DNA of 64,000 bases from Peromyscus leucopus (GCF_004664715.2 NC_051063.1:139747843-139811842); one strand, 5' to 3'; counted from the first letter of the stretch, positions 22,616-35,382 are shown. A program made the numbers and translations. The notes: generated from the sequence alone by a model not told the origin.

Positions 22616-24756
22616 CTGTTCTCGGTTCTTTCGGCCACTGGCGCATAGGGTAGGAGGCTGGGCAGCTTGGGAAGGGGCTGAGTGTGATTTTTTCCTGCCT
22701 GTCACCCTGGTCGAGGTGTCTGGTTGTTTTCCAGGGAGGATGCAAAGCTGGAGACACAACAAGACTGTGAAAAGGATGGCCACCCCCTGCAGCTGCTGCT
22801 GGGAACCAACCGCTCAGCTGCGGGAGGAGGTGGGATGGGGAACCGGGATACCATGAGGGCTGTGCTCATCTGAGGGCAACAAAACCCCAGAAACCCAGCC
22901 TGAAGCCATGGAGGGAGGGGGCATGTGGGCGAGGTGACACCCAGAGCTGCCGGGACTCGCTGTCACCCTCCAATCCTTGTGTTATCCCTTCCCAGGCTCA
23001 GTCAGTTACCATTCTCCTCTCTGAAGAGCGACGCTCACTCCTCATGGAGAGGGGCCTGGCTAGCTAGCCGATGGGACTCCAGGGGGACACCGCCCCCCAC
23101 TTCTACCCGAGGCGATCTGCTGGTTTAAGGGACCCAAGGAAGGGAAGCAGGTTGCTGAGGGCACGTGGGGCTTGGCTGAGGCTGGATGCTCTCTACCTGG
23201 CTGCTCTCCCAGGAGAGAGGGCCATGACGACAGCCTCAGAAGGCTCGCAGGGTCAAGGGCAACAACCCTGGGGGCGCTAAGGGAATCTCTGGCCCAACAA
23301 GTGTAAGGACCAGAAACCGGAACCACTCTGGTGGGGGCCAGAAGTAGATGAGACAAAGCACCTAGGCTCAGAGCCACAGAGAGGCCAGATGTGAGGACTG
23401 GGGGTGGCAGGCAGTGCCTGGATGCAGCCCCAGATGGCCACAGCTGCAAAGAGCCTAGGAGGCCCAGGTAAGCAGAGTGTCCTCGGGCCAGAGCAGTGGC
23501 ACCTAGTGGCTTCTGAGCACTTGGGCTGAACAGGCTGACAAGTATTCAGAGCTGCTGGAGGAGTCCATTGTTCTGTGGGTCCCTCATGCTAACCAGGCAG
23601 TAAATGGTGGCAGCCAGGGGTCCTGGGACCTGAGAAGACACCGAGCCCCGTGGTCACACTGTACCATAGGCCCACAGGCAGGAGCGGCGGAGGAACATTA
23701 GTAGGGTCATTAGTTAGGCTCCATGGGACTCTTAGGGGCTAGGGTACTCTGGCTTTGGGGGGTTGGGTGGGTTCCTTACTCTATAGAAATACTAAAAATC
23801 AAACCAAAATAACAACAACAACAAAATCCTAAACAATACCGCCCCCCCCCCCAATGAACCAACCAACCCAAACCCCAAACTCCTATTCCAACATCTTTTA
23901 GATTCTATTTGTAGAATACAGTCTGGACTAGATCATATTAATATCTTCCTTCTGACTTTAAAAGAACCAAGAACCTTCCCATGGCCATGTTATCTCGGGT
24001 TCAGGGTGGGGTGCACCTAGTATGAGGAGGAACTGGCCCCCTCCTATTGCCTCCTGAGAGAAAGACTCGGGAGGCCTGAGTCCCCAGAGTGTGAGCCCTG
24101 TAGGCACTGGCTGCACAGCTTCCTAAGCACGGGACTCCATTTCCCGTTTCCCTCCCTAGGGCTCCCGTTTCCAGCATGCACAGGGATGTCAAAGGAGGCC
24201 GGAGCCTGTCCCTGATGCAGAGCTGTAAGCCTTGGGCCACAAGAACAGGAAGCAATTCTCCTGTCCCTGACCTAAGAAAATCCGACTCCATATGGTCCTT
24301 CCGGCTTCTCCTTTTCCTCCCGGCCAACAGCTTGTCCACTGTGGTGTGGCGGCACCTGCAGGGATGAAGGTGGCCCAGCCAGGGTGGTCTGGGAAGTGGG
24401 TGGGCCTGTCATCGGAGGGATGGCAGGGTGAGGGACGCGGGCGCTCTTGTTTGGTGTGCAAGGCCACACCGCCATGGGGAAGGGGGCTCCTGCCTGCCAA
24501 GCGTCATCACTGAACAGGAAAGGCTGGTTTGGCTCGAACCGCCATCTCTCATGGAGACAGCCTCCTGGAAGGCTGACAGGCTGCCTGACTCCCTGGCACT
24601 TGTGCCAAGGAAGCAACCACAAGTAACAACATGAAGGGGGCCCTGTCGAAAGCCTGGCGGCCGGCTGCCAACCCACCATGCATGGATGACTCTCTGCCTT
24701 TGGTATCCTCCTTCTCAAAGGGGCCCCCGGACCTCTCAGTGCCTCCCCAACATACA

Positions 24757-24759
<3 letters not shown>

Positions 24760-24817
<58 letters not shown>
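24760..24817. repeat. (GA)n microsatellite
   Basis: About 29 units of purine-only repeat; it can form a triplex. It gives an artefactual Arg-Glu repeat in one frame. Confidence 0.97.
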
Positions 24818-24822
<5 letters not shown>

Positions 24823-25529
24823 AATATAAGTACGTGGTGTAACAGGCTTCTGAGTGCTAGGGGGAAATAAACAAGGCTTAAGAAGGTGGGGGAGGTAGAG
24901 AGCGGAGTTCCTGCCCTCGGAGCCTCAGTTTTCCTTGCCTATAAAGTGGGCACGACCAGCCAAACTGGGAGGAGTCAGTGGAGTGGGATGCTGACTGACG
25001 AGTCTGTCTGTCCGTCTGTAGAAAACCCTCTCTCTATTGCCCTTGAAGATAAAGGGAGGGGCCGGGAGGGCTAATGGCGGTGCCCTGGGAATGTACAACG
25101 GCCCCGGGTGAGGCAGTGTGCATGTGGGGCCAGACTTCCTGCACATGGGCTTCCACAACAGAGGGTGAGCAAGGCCACCAGGTTGGGGCTAGGCTGCTTC
25201 TGGGAAGTAGAGGAGGGGGCAGCAGGGGGAGGGTGGACACAGCTGGAGCTAGAGTCTAGACTGTGGGGAGAGGAGGCCCCCAGAGACTATGCTGCTTTGG
25301 GGGCAAAAGTCTCTTACACCCCTTGCTTCCCCATGTTCCCCGTCCCTTGGCTGTCATCAGGGGCCAGCTCAGTGGCAGACCCTGCCAGCTCCCCCGAGGA
25401 AGAGTGCCAGAGCCAAAACATGCTGCTGCTCTAGCACCCTGTGCTGGGCTGTTGGCATGAGGCAGGAGGTGCCAGCAGGGAGGGCATAGCATGGCAGTAA
25501 GAGGTGGGATCAGAGTGGCTGGATCAGAG

Positions 25530-25531
<2 letters not shown>

Positions 25532-25582
<51 letters not shown>
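25532..25582. repeat. (CA)n microsatellite
   Basis: About 25 uninterrupted units. Confidence 0.97.
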
Positions 25583-25584
<2 letters not shown>

Positions 25585-27527
25585 GCGGAGCAAGAGCCTC
25601 CACGAACAAGCAGAACGCCAGGGCCGTGGAAACCGGCCACTGAGGTAAGCTCATCTGGGGCCCACAAGGCTCCCGGTCTGGTCTGAGTCTTGAGTTTGCC
25701 TTGGCTACAGATACCAACACAGTCACTGTCCGGTCTTTGGCAGAGCCAGGCTGATGGGGTCTGAGAGCACTCTGCCTGCTGAGATCAAAGGTCTGGGTCA
25801 CAGAGGAAGGAGGATTGGTCTCCTCAAGCTCTGCCGCACCGCCCCATACCAGTCTGGAAACCTCCATGCTGGTCTGGGCAGGGAAGGCCTCCCGTTCTTG
25901 CTCAGGCCGTTCTTTGGTGCCAAGAGGCCTGCATCAAGCCTGCATGAGAGCCGACCTCTGAAAGGCGTCAAACGAAGCACAGGAACAAACGGACAATTAA
26001 TTTCCTGGCCTTGTGGACAGCACTACCGTGTCAAGCGCTGGGGTCTAGGTGTACCTCAAGCCCGGTGTTTAAAGGCCAGTCACGCTGCCTCCTAGTACAC
26101 CAGGCGACAGAAGTCCAGGCCCAGCCTCCTTCATCACACACGGATCTGTGTTTGGGCTCTGTTGTCTCACAGGGTGATGACACCTTCTTAGGTCAAGAGG
26201 AGCAGCAGCTACCTGGTCCTCATCCCTCATGCCTTACTTACATCCTTAGGTCTCCCCGAGGCCCTAGATGCCGGCCCTCAGGAGCCCACAGCCTGGGGCA
26301 GGGGGACAACTGGGTCTATTCCAGAGCTGTGTCTGTTGCTGCATTTAGAAGCTACCGCCTCGGGCTCCCAACATTCATTTACCTTGGCTCTGGGGAAGGA
26401 GGGTGGTGAGCAGCTGAACGCTACAGGAAGGTGTTTGGATCCTTGCCTGGGGCACCCTGAAGTCTTCTGAGGAGGAGGGTGTGTGTGTGGGTGGGTGGGT
26501 GGGGGCGCTCTGGCCTCGCTGACCTCTAGGCATCAAGATTTGGTACTCTGAAGCTGGTAGGGCAACCATGGTGAAGACCCCTCTGTTTCCTACCCACCAG
26601 GAGGGCCCAGAAAGAGAACGCCTTTGGGAGGTCACGGCCACCAGAGCAGAAGGAAGTGGTAGCGATGGAGCATTTTTTTTTTCTGGCTGCCAGGTCACCT
26701 CACTGTCCTCTTCTAGGGTGTGGCAGGGAGAGAAGAAACAGAAACAGCCTTGTGCGCCAGCCTGGCCCAGCCTACCATGTGGTCTTCCAACACATTCCTC
26801 CTGGGGAAAGAGACCCACTGTCTCCTAGCCAGCCTGGAAGCCCCAGGGGGCTCCGGTGACGGGGCTGGCAGCACAGAAGGCAGGCACTGAGGAGGGCAGA
26901 TGTGTCCCCACTGCCTGAGAGCACCGCCCCCTCACCTTGATAACTTTCTTACCCCCCGGCAAGTCAGAGGTCACTGGAGGCACACTCCCCTCTCCCAGCA
27001 GAAGGAAGTGGGGGACAGAGAATCTGGGGTTGGTAGGAGTATCTCTCTGCCTGGGAAATGGGGTCGTGTCTCTTAGATGTTTCAGGCACTGGCTTGTGAG
27101 CAGGACTTGAGACTTGCCACCCAGACAGGGAGCCCTCCTTGGACTGGAGAATGAGCGTGGCCTTTAGCTGGCTCCACGGCAGTGGAGAACATTCCAGGCT
27201 CAGGAGTTTTGGGTGGGGAAGTCCCTTTGCCTCCTGGCACCTCCTGTTTCGTCAAAAGGAGCTACGACAGTCAGGCAGGGCTGGCTGGCCCCAAGGAGGA
27301 GGAGAGCGGGCTTCTGGATGACCCCTGGAGCACTCTGTTAGGCCGGTCCATACTCCATTCTGTCTCCCCCCATTCCAGGCACTCAAGGCTCTCTTCGCCT
27401 CTCAGGGTCCAGATAAGTCAAGGAGACACAGGGCAGAACTCCACCCAGTAGTGTAGGCTGTTCATCTATGCCATTCCACAGCCCTGGCCTCTGAACCCAC
27501 ATAAAAACTCTTGAATGATCTGTTTGT

Positions 27528-27736
27528 CTCTTTTTTATTTTTGAGACAAAGTCTCACATAGTCCAGACTGCTTTCAAATTCATTATGTCGGGTAACCTTG
27601 AGCTAACGATACTTCTGCTCTATTTCCTATAAGTCCTGGGATTACAGGGATGTGCCACCATATCTAGTTTTATGTGGTGCTGGGGACTGGATGCTGGGCA
27701 AGCAATCTAACAACTGTATCACATCCTCAGACTCCA
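27528..27736 (-). repeat. B4 SINE
   Basis: Reversed B1-like tail ('gagacaaagtctcacatagt', 'cctgggattacagggatgtg') is followed by a reversed ID-like head ('ctgggcaagcaatctaacaa'). Confidence 0.75.
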
Positions 27737-27747
27737 CTGAGGGCTTA

Positions 27748-27775
27748 AAAAACAAAACAAAACAAAACAAACAAA

Positions 27776-27806
<31 letters not shown>

Positions 27807-27825
27807 AAAAAAAAGAAAGAAAGAA
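27748..27825. repeat. Compound A-rich simple repeat
   Basis: Successive (AAAAC), (ACC), (AAC) and (AAAG) runs, ending where an L1 3' piece begins. Confidence 0.9.
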
Positions 27826-27885
27826 AGACTAAATGGATCCAGTAGGTTGTGTATCATACAATATCGTACAACCCCATCGCCCATC
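27826..27885 (+). mobile_element. LINE-1 3'UTR piece, copy 1
   Basis: 'aaatggatccagtaggttgt' and 'gtatcatacaatat' are shared with 28812-28850. Confidence 0.65.
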
Positions 27886-28242
27886 GCAGTGGTCCAACCA
27901 GCCAGGAGGAGAGCATGCATCCTGGAGCAGGGGTGCAGAGAGCAGTACTCTCACCTTCTACAGCGGCTGCATTTATAAATGCAGGCGCAGAGGTGGCAAG
28001 GCCACTGGTCCAGAGAAAGGAACACAGACCAGACTCCTCTGATTGGATTTTAACATGTTTCTACCAAGATAAGAGTCTGGAGGTGAGACTATTCCAGAGG
28101 CTTGACAATAAGTGTTTGGGGAATATTTCTGAACTCTTTATTTATGGATTTATGTTCGTATGTGAAGTGTGTCTGAGTCCATGGATATGTAGGGGTCAGG
28201 TCAATATAGGTGTCTTCCTCAATTAATTCTCCGCTTTTCTTT

Positions 28243-28249
28243 TTGAGAC

Positions 28250-28292
<43 letters not shown>

Positions 28293-28495
28293 TTGTTGAA
28301 ATGGAAGCTCACCGATTCAGCTAGACTGGCCGGCGAGCAAGCCCAGGCAGGGGCTTTTAGTCTCTGCCTTCCCACGGCTGGGGTTACAGGCATGTGCTGC
28401 GGCATGGCTTTCCGTGTGGGTGCTGGTGATCTAAACTCGGTCCTCACACTTCTATGGCAAGCACTTTATTGACTAAGCCATTTCCGCAGCGTCCT
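28243..28495 (+). repeat. Rodent dispersed repeat, 'gaagctcaccgattc' family
   Basis: It contains a (TG)n tract (28252-28291), then 'gaagctcaccgattcagcta', 'ggggttacaggcatgtgctg' and 'gcaagcactttattgacta'. The same order of blocks recurs at 35383-35615. I do not recall a certain family name. Confidence 0.6.
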
Positions 28496-28804
28496 CTGAA
28501 CTTCTGCTTTTAGAACTACAAGGGCAGTAGGAAATCCATTTCACATCTTCACCTGTGAGGCACACTTGGATACATGTAAGCACGTATATCAGGAGCGAAG
28601 TTTCTCTAACACTTACCGTTACCGTACCCAACCTCACTCAGAGACGGCTTTCCGTATCTGTGCCACGCTGGGCTATCCTTACTCCAGTTTGCTTAATTAA
28701 AGAGTGTGCGTGTTTAGGGCTAAGCACTTGGGACTAACCTATCAGGGCTCATCCCTGAGGAGACTGAGTTTCCCTCTCTCAGCAGCTATTGATTGCCCGT
28801 ATGC

Positions 28805-29015
28805 AGACAACACTAAATGGATCCAGGAGGTTGTGTATCATACAATATAAAGCGTGCATATATACCACAGTAATTAAAGAAGAGGTCAATAATTTGAAAG
28901 GTTGGGGAGGGACACGTGAGTTGGCGTGGGGAGAGAAAGGGGGTAGAAATGATTTAAATACAGTACTCATGTATGCAATACTTAGAAAAGTTGAACAATT
29001 AAGCAAATAAACCCA
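28805..29015 (+). mobile_element. LINE-1 3'UTR, copy 2
   Basis: 'taattaaagaagaggtcaat', 'gaaatgatttaaatacagta' and 'ctcatgtatgcaatacttag' are rodent L1 3'UTR segments. It is truncated at its 5' side with no coding part. A G run follows at 29043. Confidence 0.75.
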
Positions 29016-29042
29016 TATATTGTATATGCTGATTTCCCGCAC

Positions 29043-29071
29043 GGGGGGGGGGGGGGGGGGGGTTGGGGGGG
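29043..29071. repeat. Poly-G tract
   Basis: Twenty G, then TT and seven G; possible quadruplex, prone to assembly error. Confidence 0.9.
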
Positions 29072-29292
29072 TCTCATGACTCCCTGTGAGCAATGTCTAG
29101 AAGTCTGAGAAATGCCACCACACTAGAGGCAAAAATACAGACATAGTTGTAAGTTGGTTTATCTCCAGACAAGGAATCTCCAGAACATTCCTTTCTAAAC
29201 CATTGACCTCTTTACTGACCATGAGAACCCAGTGGGGCCGGAGCCATCCTGGCGCCAGCAGAGTCTGAACACTGTGACCCTAAACCCCTTAC

Positions 29293-29807
29293 CTTACTGG
29301 TGGCGGTGGCGGCAGAGCCGGGCAGCACAGGCGTGTTGGTGACTTGCACGTTCAGGTAATTATTGTCGATGAGCGGCCAGGCGCCTTGCACCTTGCACGT
29401 CTGGAAGTGGTCTGTGAAAGTCCTGAGGTGCGGGTCCCCAAAGAGGCCGCAGTGAGTGTAGTTGGGGGCAGCCGAGTGCTTGTGGAAACTCTTCTCATAG
29501 TGGCAGATCTCGGGGCTATCGGAGCGCTCCTGGCTGTCCCCAGCTGGTGGGAGCGTGCGCAGGCGTGGCTGGGAGGTGGGGCCGTCCTTGGAGCAGTTGT
29601 GCTGGCTCATGAGGTCCTCTATGCCATGGACGGCCGAGTGGTAAGCCAGATCGCCTCGGCAGGTGCGGGCTGTGCGCCGCGTGCACAGGGCGTAGGTGCG
29701 CAGGGCCGCGCAGAACTCCGGGACGTCGTCAGAGGCGGGGACGTGGCTGCCTGACGTGGCACTCCAGAACTCAGAGTTGCACTTGAGGATCTTGCAGGGG
29801 GTGACGG
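29293..29807 (-). CDS. RGMA: RGMA coding exon 3 (N-terminal RGM domain, RGD, GDPH site)
   Basis: This exon of 515 nt encodes residues 44-215. It follows a TTCTCCATAG acceptor and ends AGTAAG|GTAAGG at the donor. The N-terminal RGM domain begins with [12 protein letters not shown] (C48, C53) and continues through a cysteine-rich helical region to an RGD tripeptide at 94-96. Sequons occur at N114 (NCS) and N159 (NYT). The motif FGDPHLRTF places the known RGM autocatalytic cleavage between D168 and P169, the same numbering as in human. Downstream is the start of the partial von Willebrand type D domain. The phase is consistent with exons 2 and 4. There are no premature stops. Confidence 0.97.
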
Positions 29808-30090
29808 CTATGGAGAAGAACAGACGCGCCATCATATTGGGACCCTCTTCTATAGACCTCTGTGGGTTAGAGGTGCGGGGAGACCTCACCTAAGAGGGTG
29901 CCACCTATAAATACATGTCCACTGATAAGTGAACTGTGGAGTAATTTGCCTTATCTAGCCTTCCAGACTTTTCTGCATAGCCTGCTATGGTGAGGAGGGT
30001 CAGGGTACATGGACCAGATTGCAGAAAAGGGCCAGCATTTATTTGCATTTAGCCAGATGGTGATTGTTGACTAACCATCCTTGGGCATAA

Positions 30091-30109
30091 AAAAAAAAAA
30101 AAAAAAAAA
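30091..30109. repeat. Poly-A tract
   Basis: An A run of about 20 bases, without an attached SINE body that I can recognise. Confidence 0.85.
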
Positions 30110-30829
30110 GCCAATACCTAAGAAAGAAAACAAATAAACAAACAAGATACTCTATTCACTTATACTTCACCGCTACCTCCAAGAATTCTAGCAAATGCCT
30201 AGCAACCGAAATGTGATAGTCATTTAAACCCTACTGTTAAATATGTGCCCCCCATTCCTGCTACCATGAGACCTTGCAGAACTCTCTACATCTTTACACT
30301 CATTTGAAATAAGGAATAACAATACGATCTACTGTGTGAATGTGTTGAGTGTTAATGATTTATCTCACACAGCCATGGGGCCCAGAGCTTTAAGTGTGGA
30401 AACCTTATCAATCAATGCATTCTCCAGTCCCTCCACCAGGGCAGAACAATGACATGATACCAAACTGACTTCAACTTTTCCTGGGGGATCCTTCCTGTCA
30501 TACCGAGGGACCCTGCCACAGGTCTTAGTCCTCGATCTCTGGAGGTCCTGGGTCCTGAGCTCCCAGGGACTGTTTCTTAGGGTGGGCAGGAAACACCATT
30601 AAATTCAATCAATGTTGGCTGCTGTGATGATTGTATCCTGTCACAGAGGAACCAGCTTCCTTGGTCATCTCTCTCTTTCCTATGGTCTGGGAAGCTGAAA
30701 GAGTCACCTTGAATCTGCTGTAGTTATTATTATTGTAACTTACGAGGATGTGCTTGTGTGCGCGCCTGTGCCTGCCACGGCTTACATGTGGAAGCCAGAG
30801 GACATCTTTGGGGAGTTGGTTTTTGCATG

Positions 30830-31090
30830 CTACCTTTTTGAAGCAGGGTTTCTGGCTAGCTGTCCCTGCCATGCATGCTTCCTACTCCAGGCTGGCTGGC
30901 CCATGAGACTCTGACAGACCCCCTCCCCCTGCACCCCCATCTGCCTTTACTTTTCATCTCTCCCTAGTGGTGCACTGGCATTACAGACCTGTGTGTGACT
31001 GTGGAGCTCCTTGCATGGGCTCTGGGGATTGAACGGGCTGCTAGTTTTGTATGTCAAGCACTTACCCACCGAGCTACCTGGCTGGCAAAT
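30830..31090 (+). repeat. Degenerate rodent dispersed repeat
   Basis: 'gcagggtttctggctagctg', 'ggctctggggattgaac' and 'caagcacttacccaccgagc' resemble the block order at 28243 and 35383, strongly diverged. Confidence 0.4.
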
Positions 31091-31642
31091 AAAGTCATTC
31101 ACAAACCTTGAGACTTTAGAGATGGCCATGTCTGAGAACCGAGGCTTTAACATACCTACACCTTGTATCTGGACACAAGCAATCTAGCCTTTCCTGGCCT
31201 CCTAGATTCTTCCATACAACCTACAGTGACGATGAATGGTCAGGCATGCACCCATGCAGCAGGATCAACGTTTCTATGCAGGTCCCAGGATAAAGGGGCT
31301 GGAGGTCCAGCCAGAAGGTCACACAGCCCAATGCTGGCAAGGGAGGTATCCGAAGGGAAAGGGGCTGGACCTGGGTAACTTGGCTTGTAACCTTGAAAAA
31401 TTCAGTTTGTTTCTTCCCTGTTGGACTTCCTTTGAAAATCAAGCTTCACATCAAAATGAGAAGAACTCGTTGAGGGTAGCCTGATGGGAACACTTACTCC
31501 TCCCAGTAGGGCTCCCTGGGTATGCCTTTGTTTTTGATGTGTGCCTGCTGGTCTGCTATGGAGCTCTGACCTACTTAGGGGACAGGGGTGCTTGCACTCT
31601 GCTCCTAAAGGTGTCTGTGCCAGGGCTCACACCTGAGCTGTG

Positions 31643-31978
31643 GTGTCTGAATGAGAATGATCCCCATAGGTTCATGTATGAGAATGCTTAGTCACCAGGG
31701 AGGGAAACCGTTTGGGAAGGATTGGGAGGCAAGTCACTGGAGGTGGGCTTTGGGGTTTCAAAAGCCCCTGGAAAGTCCAGTCCCTCTTTGCCTGCTCCTT
31801 GCGGATCAGGATGCAAAGCTCTCAGCTACTGCTCTGGTGCCATGCCTGTCTGCTTCCTGCCATGATGATCATGGACGAAACCTCTAAAACTGTATGCGAG
31901 CCCTCAACTAAATGATTTCTTCTATAAGAATTGCCTTGGTCATGCTTCTTCACAGCGACAGAACAGAGACTAAGGCAC
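31643..31978 (+). repeat. Rodent MaLR-like LTR
   Basis: It begins tgtctgaatgagaatgatcc and ends agagactaaggca, the TG...CA form of an LTR. Internal pieces such as 'ttggtcatgcttcttcacag' are common in rodents. The family is uncertain; no internal retroviral sequence is attached. Confidence 0.65.
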
Positions 31979-32215
31979 GAGCTATAGAGAAGTCAGTCTC
32001 TATCTTGAGACTCGGGGTTTAGGCTCAGACTGGGGCTACTCGTGTTTTCGATACCTTTGGTAAACAAGTTCCTTTTGGTTGGTACCTGTTGAACATGTTT
32101 TTCTTTTAGTTTGAGAAGCTATGTATTTATTTGAGCATTAGGGAAAACACTGGGTGGAAGAGTTACAGTTTTCCCATCTGTAGAGCTTTATGTAAATTGA
32201 AGAAGGCTGACTTGT

Positions 32216-32342
32216 ATCAGACCAGAGCCAGGCAGGGTGGTGCATGTTCATAATCTGAGCATTTGAGAAGCAACAGCAAGAGGGTTCTGGGAGAATTTGG
32301 GTGACACAGTGAGACCTTGTCTCAAAACACAATTGAATAAAA
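32216..32342 (+). repeat. B1/B4-like SINE fragment
   Basis: 'gccaggcagggtggtgcatg' to 'gtgagaccttgtctcaaaac', diverged. Confidence 0.65.
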
Positions 32343-32406
32343 TAGGCCCAGTGCGTCAACCCAGGCCAATGGTCCATTGGTGCCTGCTGTGTAGGGGGTT
32401 GGCAGC

Positions 32407-32602
32407 CGTGGAGCACTGTGAGACTCGCCATGGAGCACTGTGAGACTCGCCATGGAGCACTGTGAGACTCGCCATGGAGCACTGTGAGACTCGCCATGGA
32501 GCACTGTGAGACTCGCCATGGAGCACTGTGAGACTCGCCATGGAGCACTGTGAGACTCGCCATGGAGCACTGTGAGACTCGCCATGGAGCACTGCGAGAC
32601 TC
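32407..32602. repeat. 22-bp minisatellite, about nine units
   Basis: Unit CATGGAGCACTGTGAGACTCGC is tandem and almost perfect; only the edge units differ. Because 3 units make 66 bases with no stop, the minus strand has an open frame of 213 codons across it (32138-32779) with a repeating 22-residue pattern in each frame. Confidence 0.96.
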
Positions 32603-33749
32603 CACAATGTGCAGCCTACTGGAATCCACGAGATGTGATCCTGACATCCACAACCTGTGGTGCCTGAGGGTCTGGCTCATGTGGATACAGAAAGCCCTGG
32701 GTGTCGCCCCTCCAGATGGAGGCCAGGTCAGGCAAACAGGTATGTGGGGACAGGGGCACACAGGAACTGTTGTGGCCACCTGCCCTTCATCTTGGCTCCA
32801 ACGGCCTCTGATTCCCCGAGTCCTGGGGGTAGAACGCTGACTAGCTGTTCCGCTGTCTCAGAATCACAGAGAGGGGTCTGTGAGAAAAGCACCACAGACA
32901 TGGCGTCTGTCCTGACTGGAGACTACACTTGGGTTCATCTTACCTCATCCTCACCATGATGGAAGAACAAAGGGTGGAGCCCCTCGACTACCCATGCCCA
33001 CACCCTCCTTCAGAGCTGACCATCTCCAGATGGGGCCGGTTGTACAGCTGTGGCTGACAGATGGCAACAGGTCACTTCTTCTTACACCCAGGAACCTAGG
33101 CCTTCTGCTAGCTCCCTACTCCTGGGTAAACTCCAGGATCCTCAGTGGACTTCTTTGCCCCATTTACTCTATTTCTCAGCCATGTGGAGAAAGTTCTCTA
33201 TGGTTGCCCAGGACAGAGGAAATAGAGAGGTCTGAGGGTCACAGTGGCATGTGGGGTGGCAGGCGGCAGAAGGAAGACACTGGGCTCAATTTCACTTCTC
33301 AGAGTAGGTGTGAGGACCTGACTCTGCCTCAGTTTCTTGATCTGCAAAGACCTTGCCTTAAGGGCTAGCTTCAGACTGCATGATATGCTCACAGCATGAG
33401 TGAGACCCAGGGGGCGTGCAATGAACAGGGGTCCCAGCCTACCAAAGGGAGGGACACAATGTGCCCAGGCTAGAAGTGACGGGAGGAGATAGGAAGGGTG
33501 GCAGTCAGCCTCCCTCCTCTTCAAGCCCTTGCTCCCACAGAGGCCTGTGCCGTCACTCCTGAGCTCAGTGGATCCCCCTCCCCACCCTGACTCATATTAC
33601 CTGACTCATATCAGTTGGGCAGCTCCTTCAACCCAGTGACCGTTCATACTCATCCCGGACCACCTCGGGGCCCAAGTGTCCAAGGGCCGCACTTTCCACA
33701 AGCACTGATGTCGCCAGACCATCATTTTTCCCACCTCCCTTTCACCACG

Positions 33750-34045
33750 GTGTGTGCCATCGATTGAACTCCCCCTTCCCCCTGCAAATGAGTCCCAGTC
33801 CCCAAGATAACAGCCTTTCAATTATGGCCTTTGAGACGCGTCTAGGCTTAGACGACATTATGAAGATGGGGGATCCCATCATGCCATGAGTGCCCTTACG
33901 GGAAACACCAGAGCTTGCTCTCTCTCTCTCTCCCCACTACAAGAAGATGTTAAAGAAGTCGGCAATCTGCAAGCCAGGAAGAGGCCTTCGCTGGAACCCA
34001 AGCTGGTTGTGTTGACCCTCCTTCTAGAAGCATGAGAAGTAAGTG
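33750..34045 (+). repeat. MLT1-type MaLR LTR
   Basis: 'gagtgcccttacgggaaaca', 'caatctgcaagccaggaaga' and 'cttctagaagcatgagaagt' follow the MLT1 consensus order. It is old and diverged. Confidence 0.7.
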
Positions 34046-35321
34046 GGAATTGTGTATGACTTCTGCCGGGTGGTGGTGTTATAGGGCCTGCACTGACTGG
34101 TACAGAGATAAAAACCTTACCCTCCCTCATTTCCTGCCTGGGTCCTCTTTATAAGCAGCCATTATCAATGGAGGTATCATCTAGCCAGGTATCAAAGGTC
34201 TAGGCAGATTTAGCCTCACATGCTCTGGTCTTCCATCACTTCATAAACCTGTTCCCAGGGTGACCCAGGCCTGGCATCATCCCCTCGGCTCTGCAGAAAG
34301 AAGTGGCGAATAAGTTCTTGCCCCATCGGCCCGGGTGACCTATGTATGCCCCAGCCTGATTCAGGGCACCCACTTCCTGCTTCCACAACCCTACCCTCCC
34401 TGGAGTTTTTGTGGCTCCCCAAAATGCCACCCCCACTTGAAGGATGGAGCAATCAGAAGGGCCGGGACCTGAACTTGCGAACTTGTCTTTGCTAGTGAGC
34501 AAATGAAGAAACCTTGGGCTCTCTGCAAGAAAGAAAAACGGGGACCCTTGCGATTTCTCCACCCAGAGACACTTGGGGGAAGAGACTGAGTGTCAAGCAA
34601 ACAGCAAGTGACAGATTTGTGTCACAGGCAATACCTAGTTAGTCTCACAGAAAAGGGGGGGGCACAGCTTAGGGGGGCACTTAGGGTTTGGGGCAGGCAT
34701 CCAGGTCAATGCCGCAGTTGCGTGACCGCCTTGAGTCACAGTCATGCAGGGGGGTGGGGGCAGGGCCAGAGGTGCTGACTGGGCAAGTCTGCAGCACTCA
34801 GGAAAGAGGCTCCTTGGAAGAGGTTTGTACTGTGAACTTTGTTCACCTGTCATTAGCACGACTGGTGTGACTTGGGGATTCACCGCGGCGCACCAGATGT
34901 GTCCACACCGCCTTTAATTTTGCCGTGGCTCCAGGGTTTACTGTTGCCTTCCACCGACAGGCAAAAAAGGCACCCAGGCCTTGAACCAGCTTCTCTCCTC
35001 TTTGCCTCCTTGACACACGCAGGAAGCAACCACAGCCCTCCGTTCCCGATCTGCTGTCTTCTCCCCGCTCAAAAACCAAACTGCTTTCATCTTAGGCCTG
35101 CACTGCTACCCTGGGGGCAGGATTTTTTTTTTATCTTCCTTTTACCAGTGGGAGGCCGCAGGGGGTGGAGCTGCCCTAGGTCACAAAGCCACAAGTGTGC
35201 TTCCGATGTGTCCTGGTCTTGGGAGTGTTTCCATGCTCTGTCTTCCTTCCTCCCTTCCTTTCTCTGGGTGGGCTATGCACGTGTATAGTATTTGTAGGCA
35301 GGTATCTCCCACCTCCACCCC

Positions 35322-35358
35322 TGTGTGTGTTGCGTGCGTGCGTGCGTGCGTGCGTGCA
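35322..35358. repeat. (TGCG)n simple repeat
   Basis: TG units pass into about six GTGC units, an alternating purine-pyrimidine run. Confidence 0.9.
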
Positions 35359-35382
35359 GTCTAGAGGTTGATGTCGGGTGCT

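Larger units (their letters stand above)
21116..29292 (-). other. RGMA: RGMA intron 3
   Basis: This intron of about 8.2 kb joins coding exons 3 and 4, with the donor at 29291-29292 and the acceptor at 21116-21117 (complement). It contains a B1, a MIR with an adjoining URR1-type element, (GA)n and (CA)n tracts, B4 and other SINE-like repeats and LINE-1 3' ends. From about 22620 to 24750 and from 25590 to 27520 I see no repeat or gene, only GC-moderate intron. Confidence 0.85.

Noticed and set aside
32407..32602. Regular repeats that could suggest a CRISPR array
   Set aside because: Units are contiguous with no spacers, and the genome is mammalian.
32138..32779. 213-codon minus-strand open frame with 22-residue repeats
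   Set aside because: It is the translation of the 22-bp minisatellite; the repeat is identical in all frames, which no protein would need.
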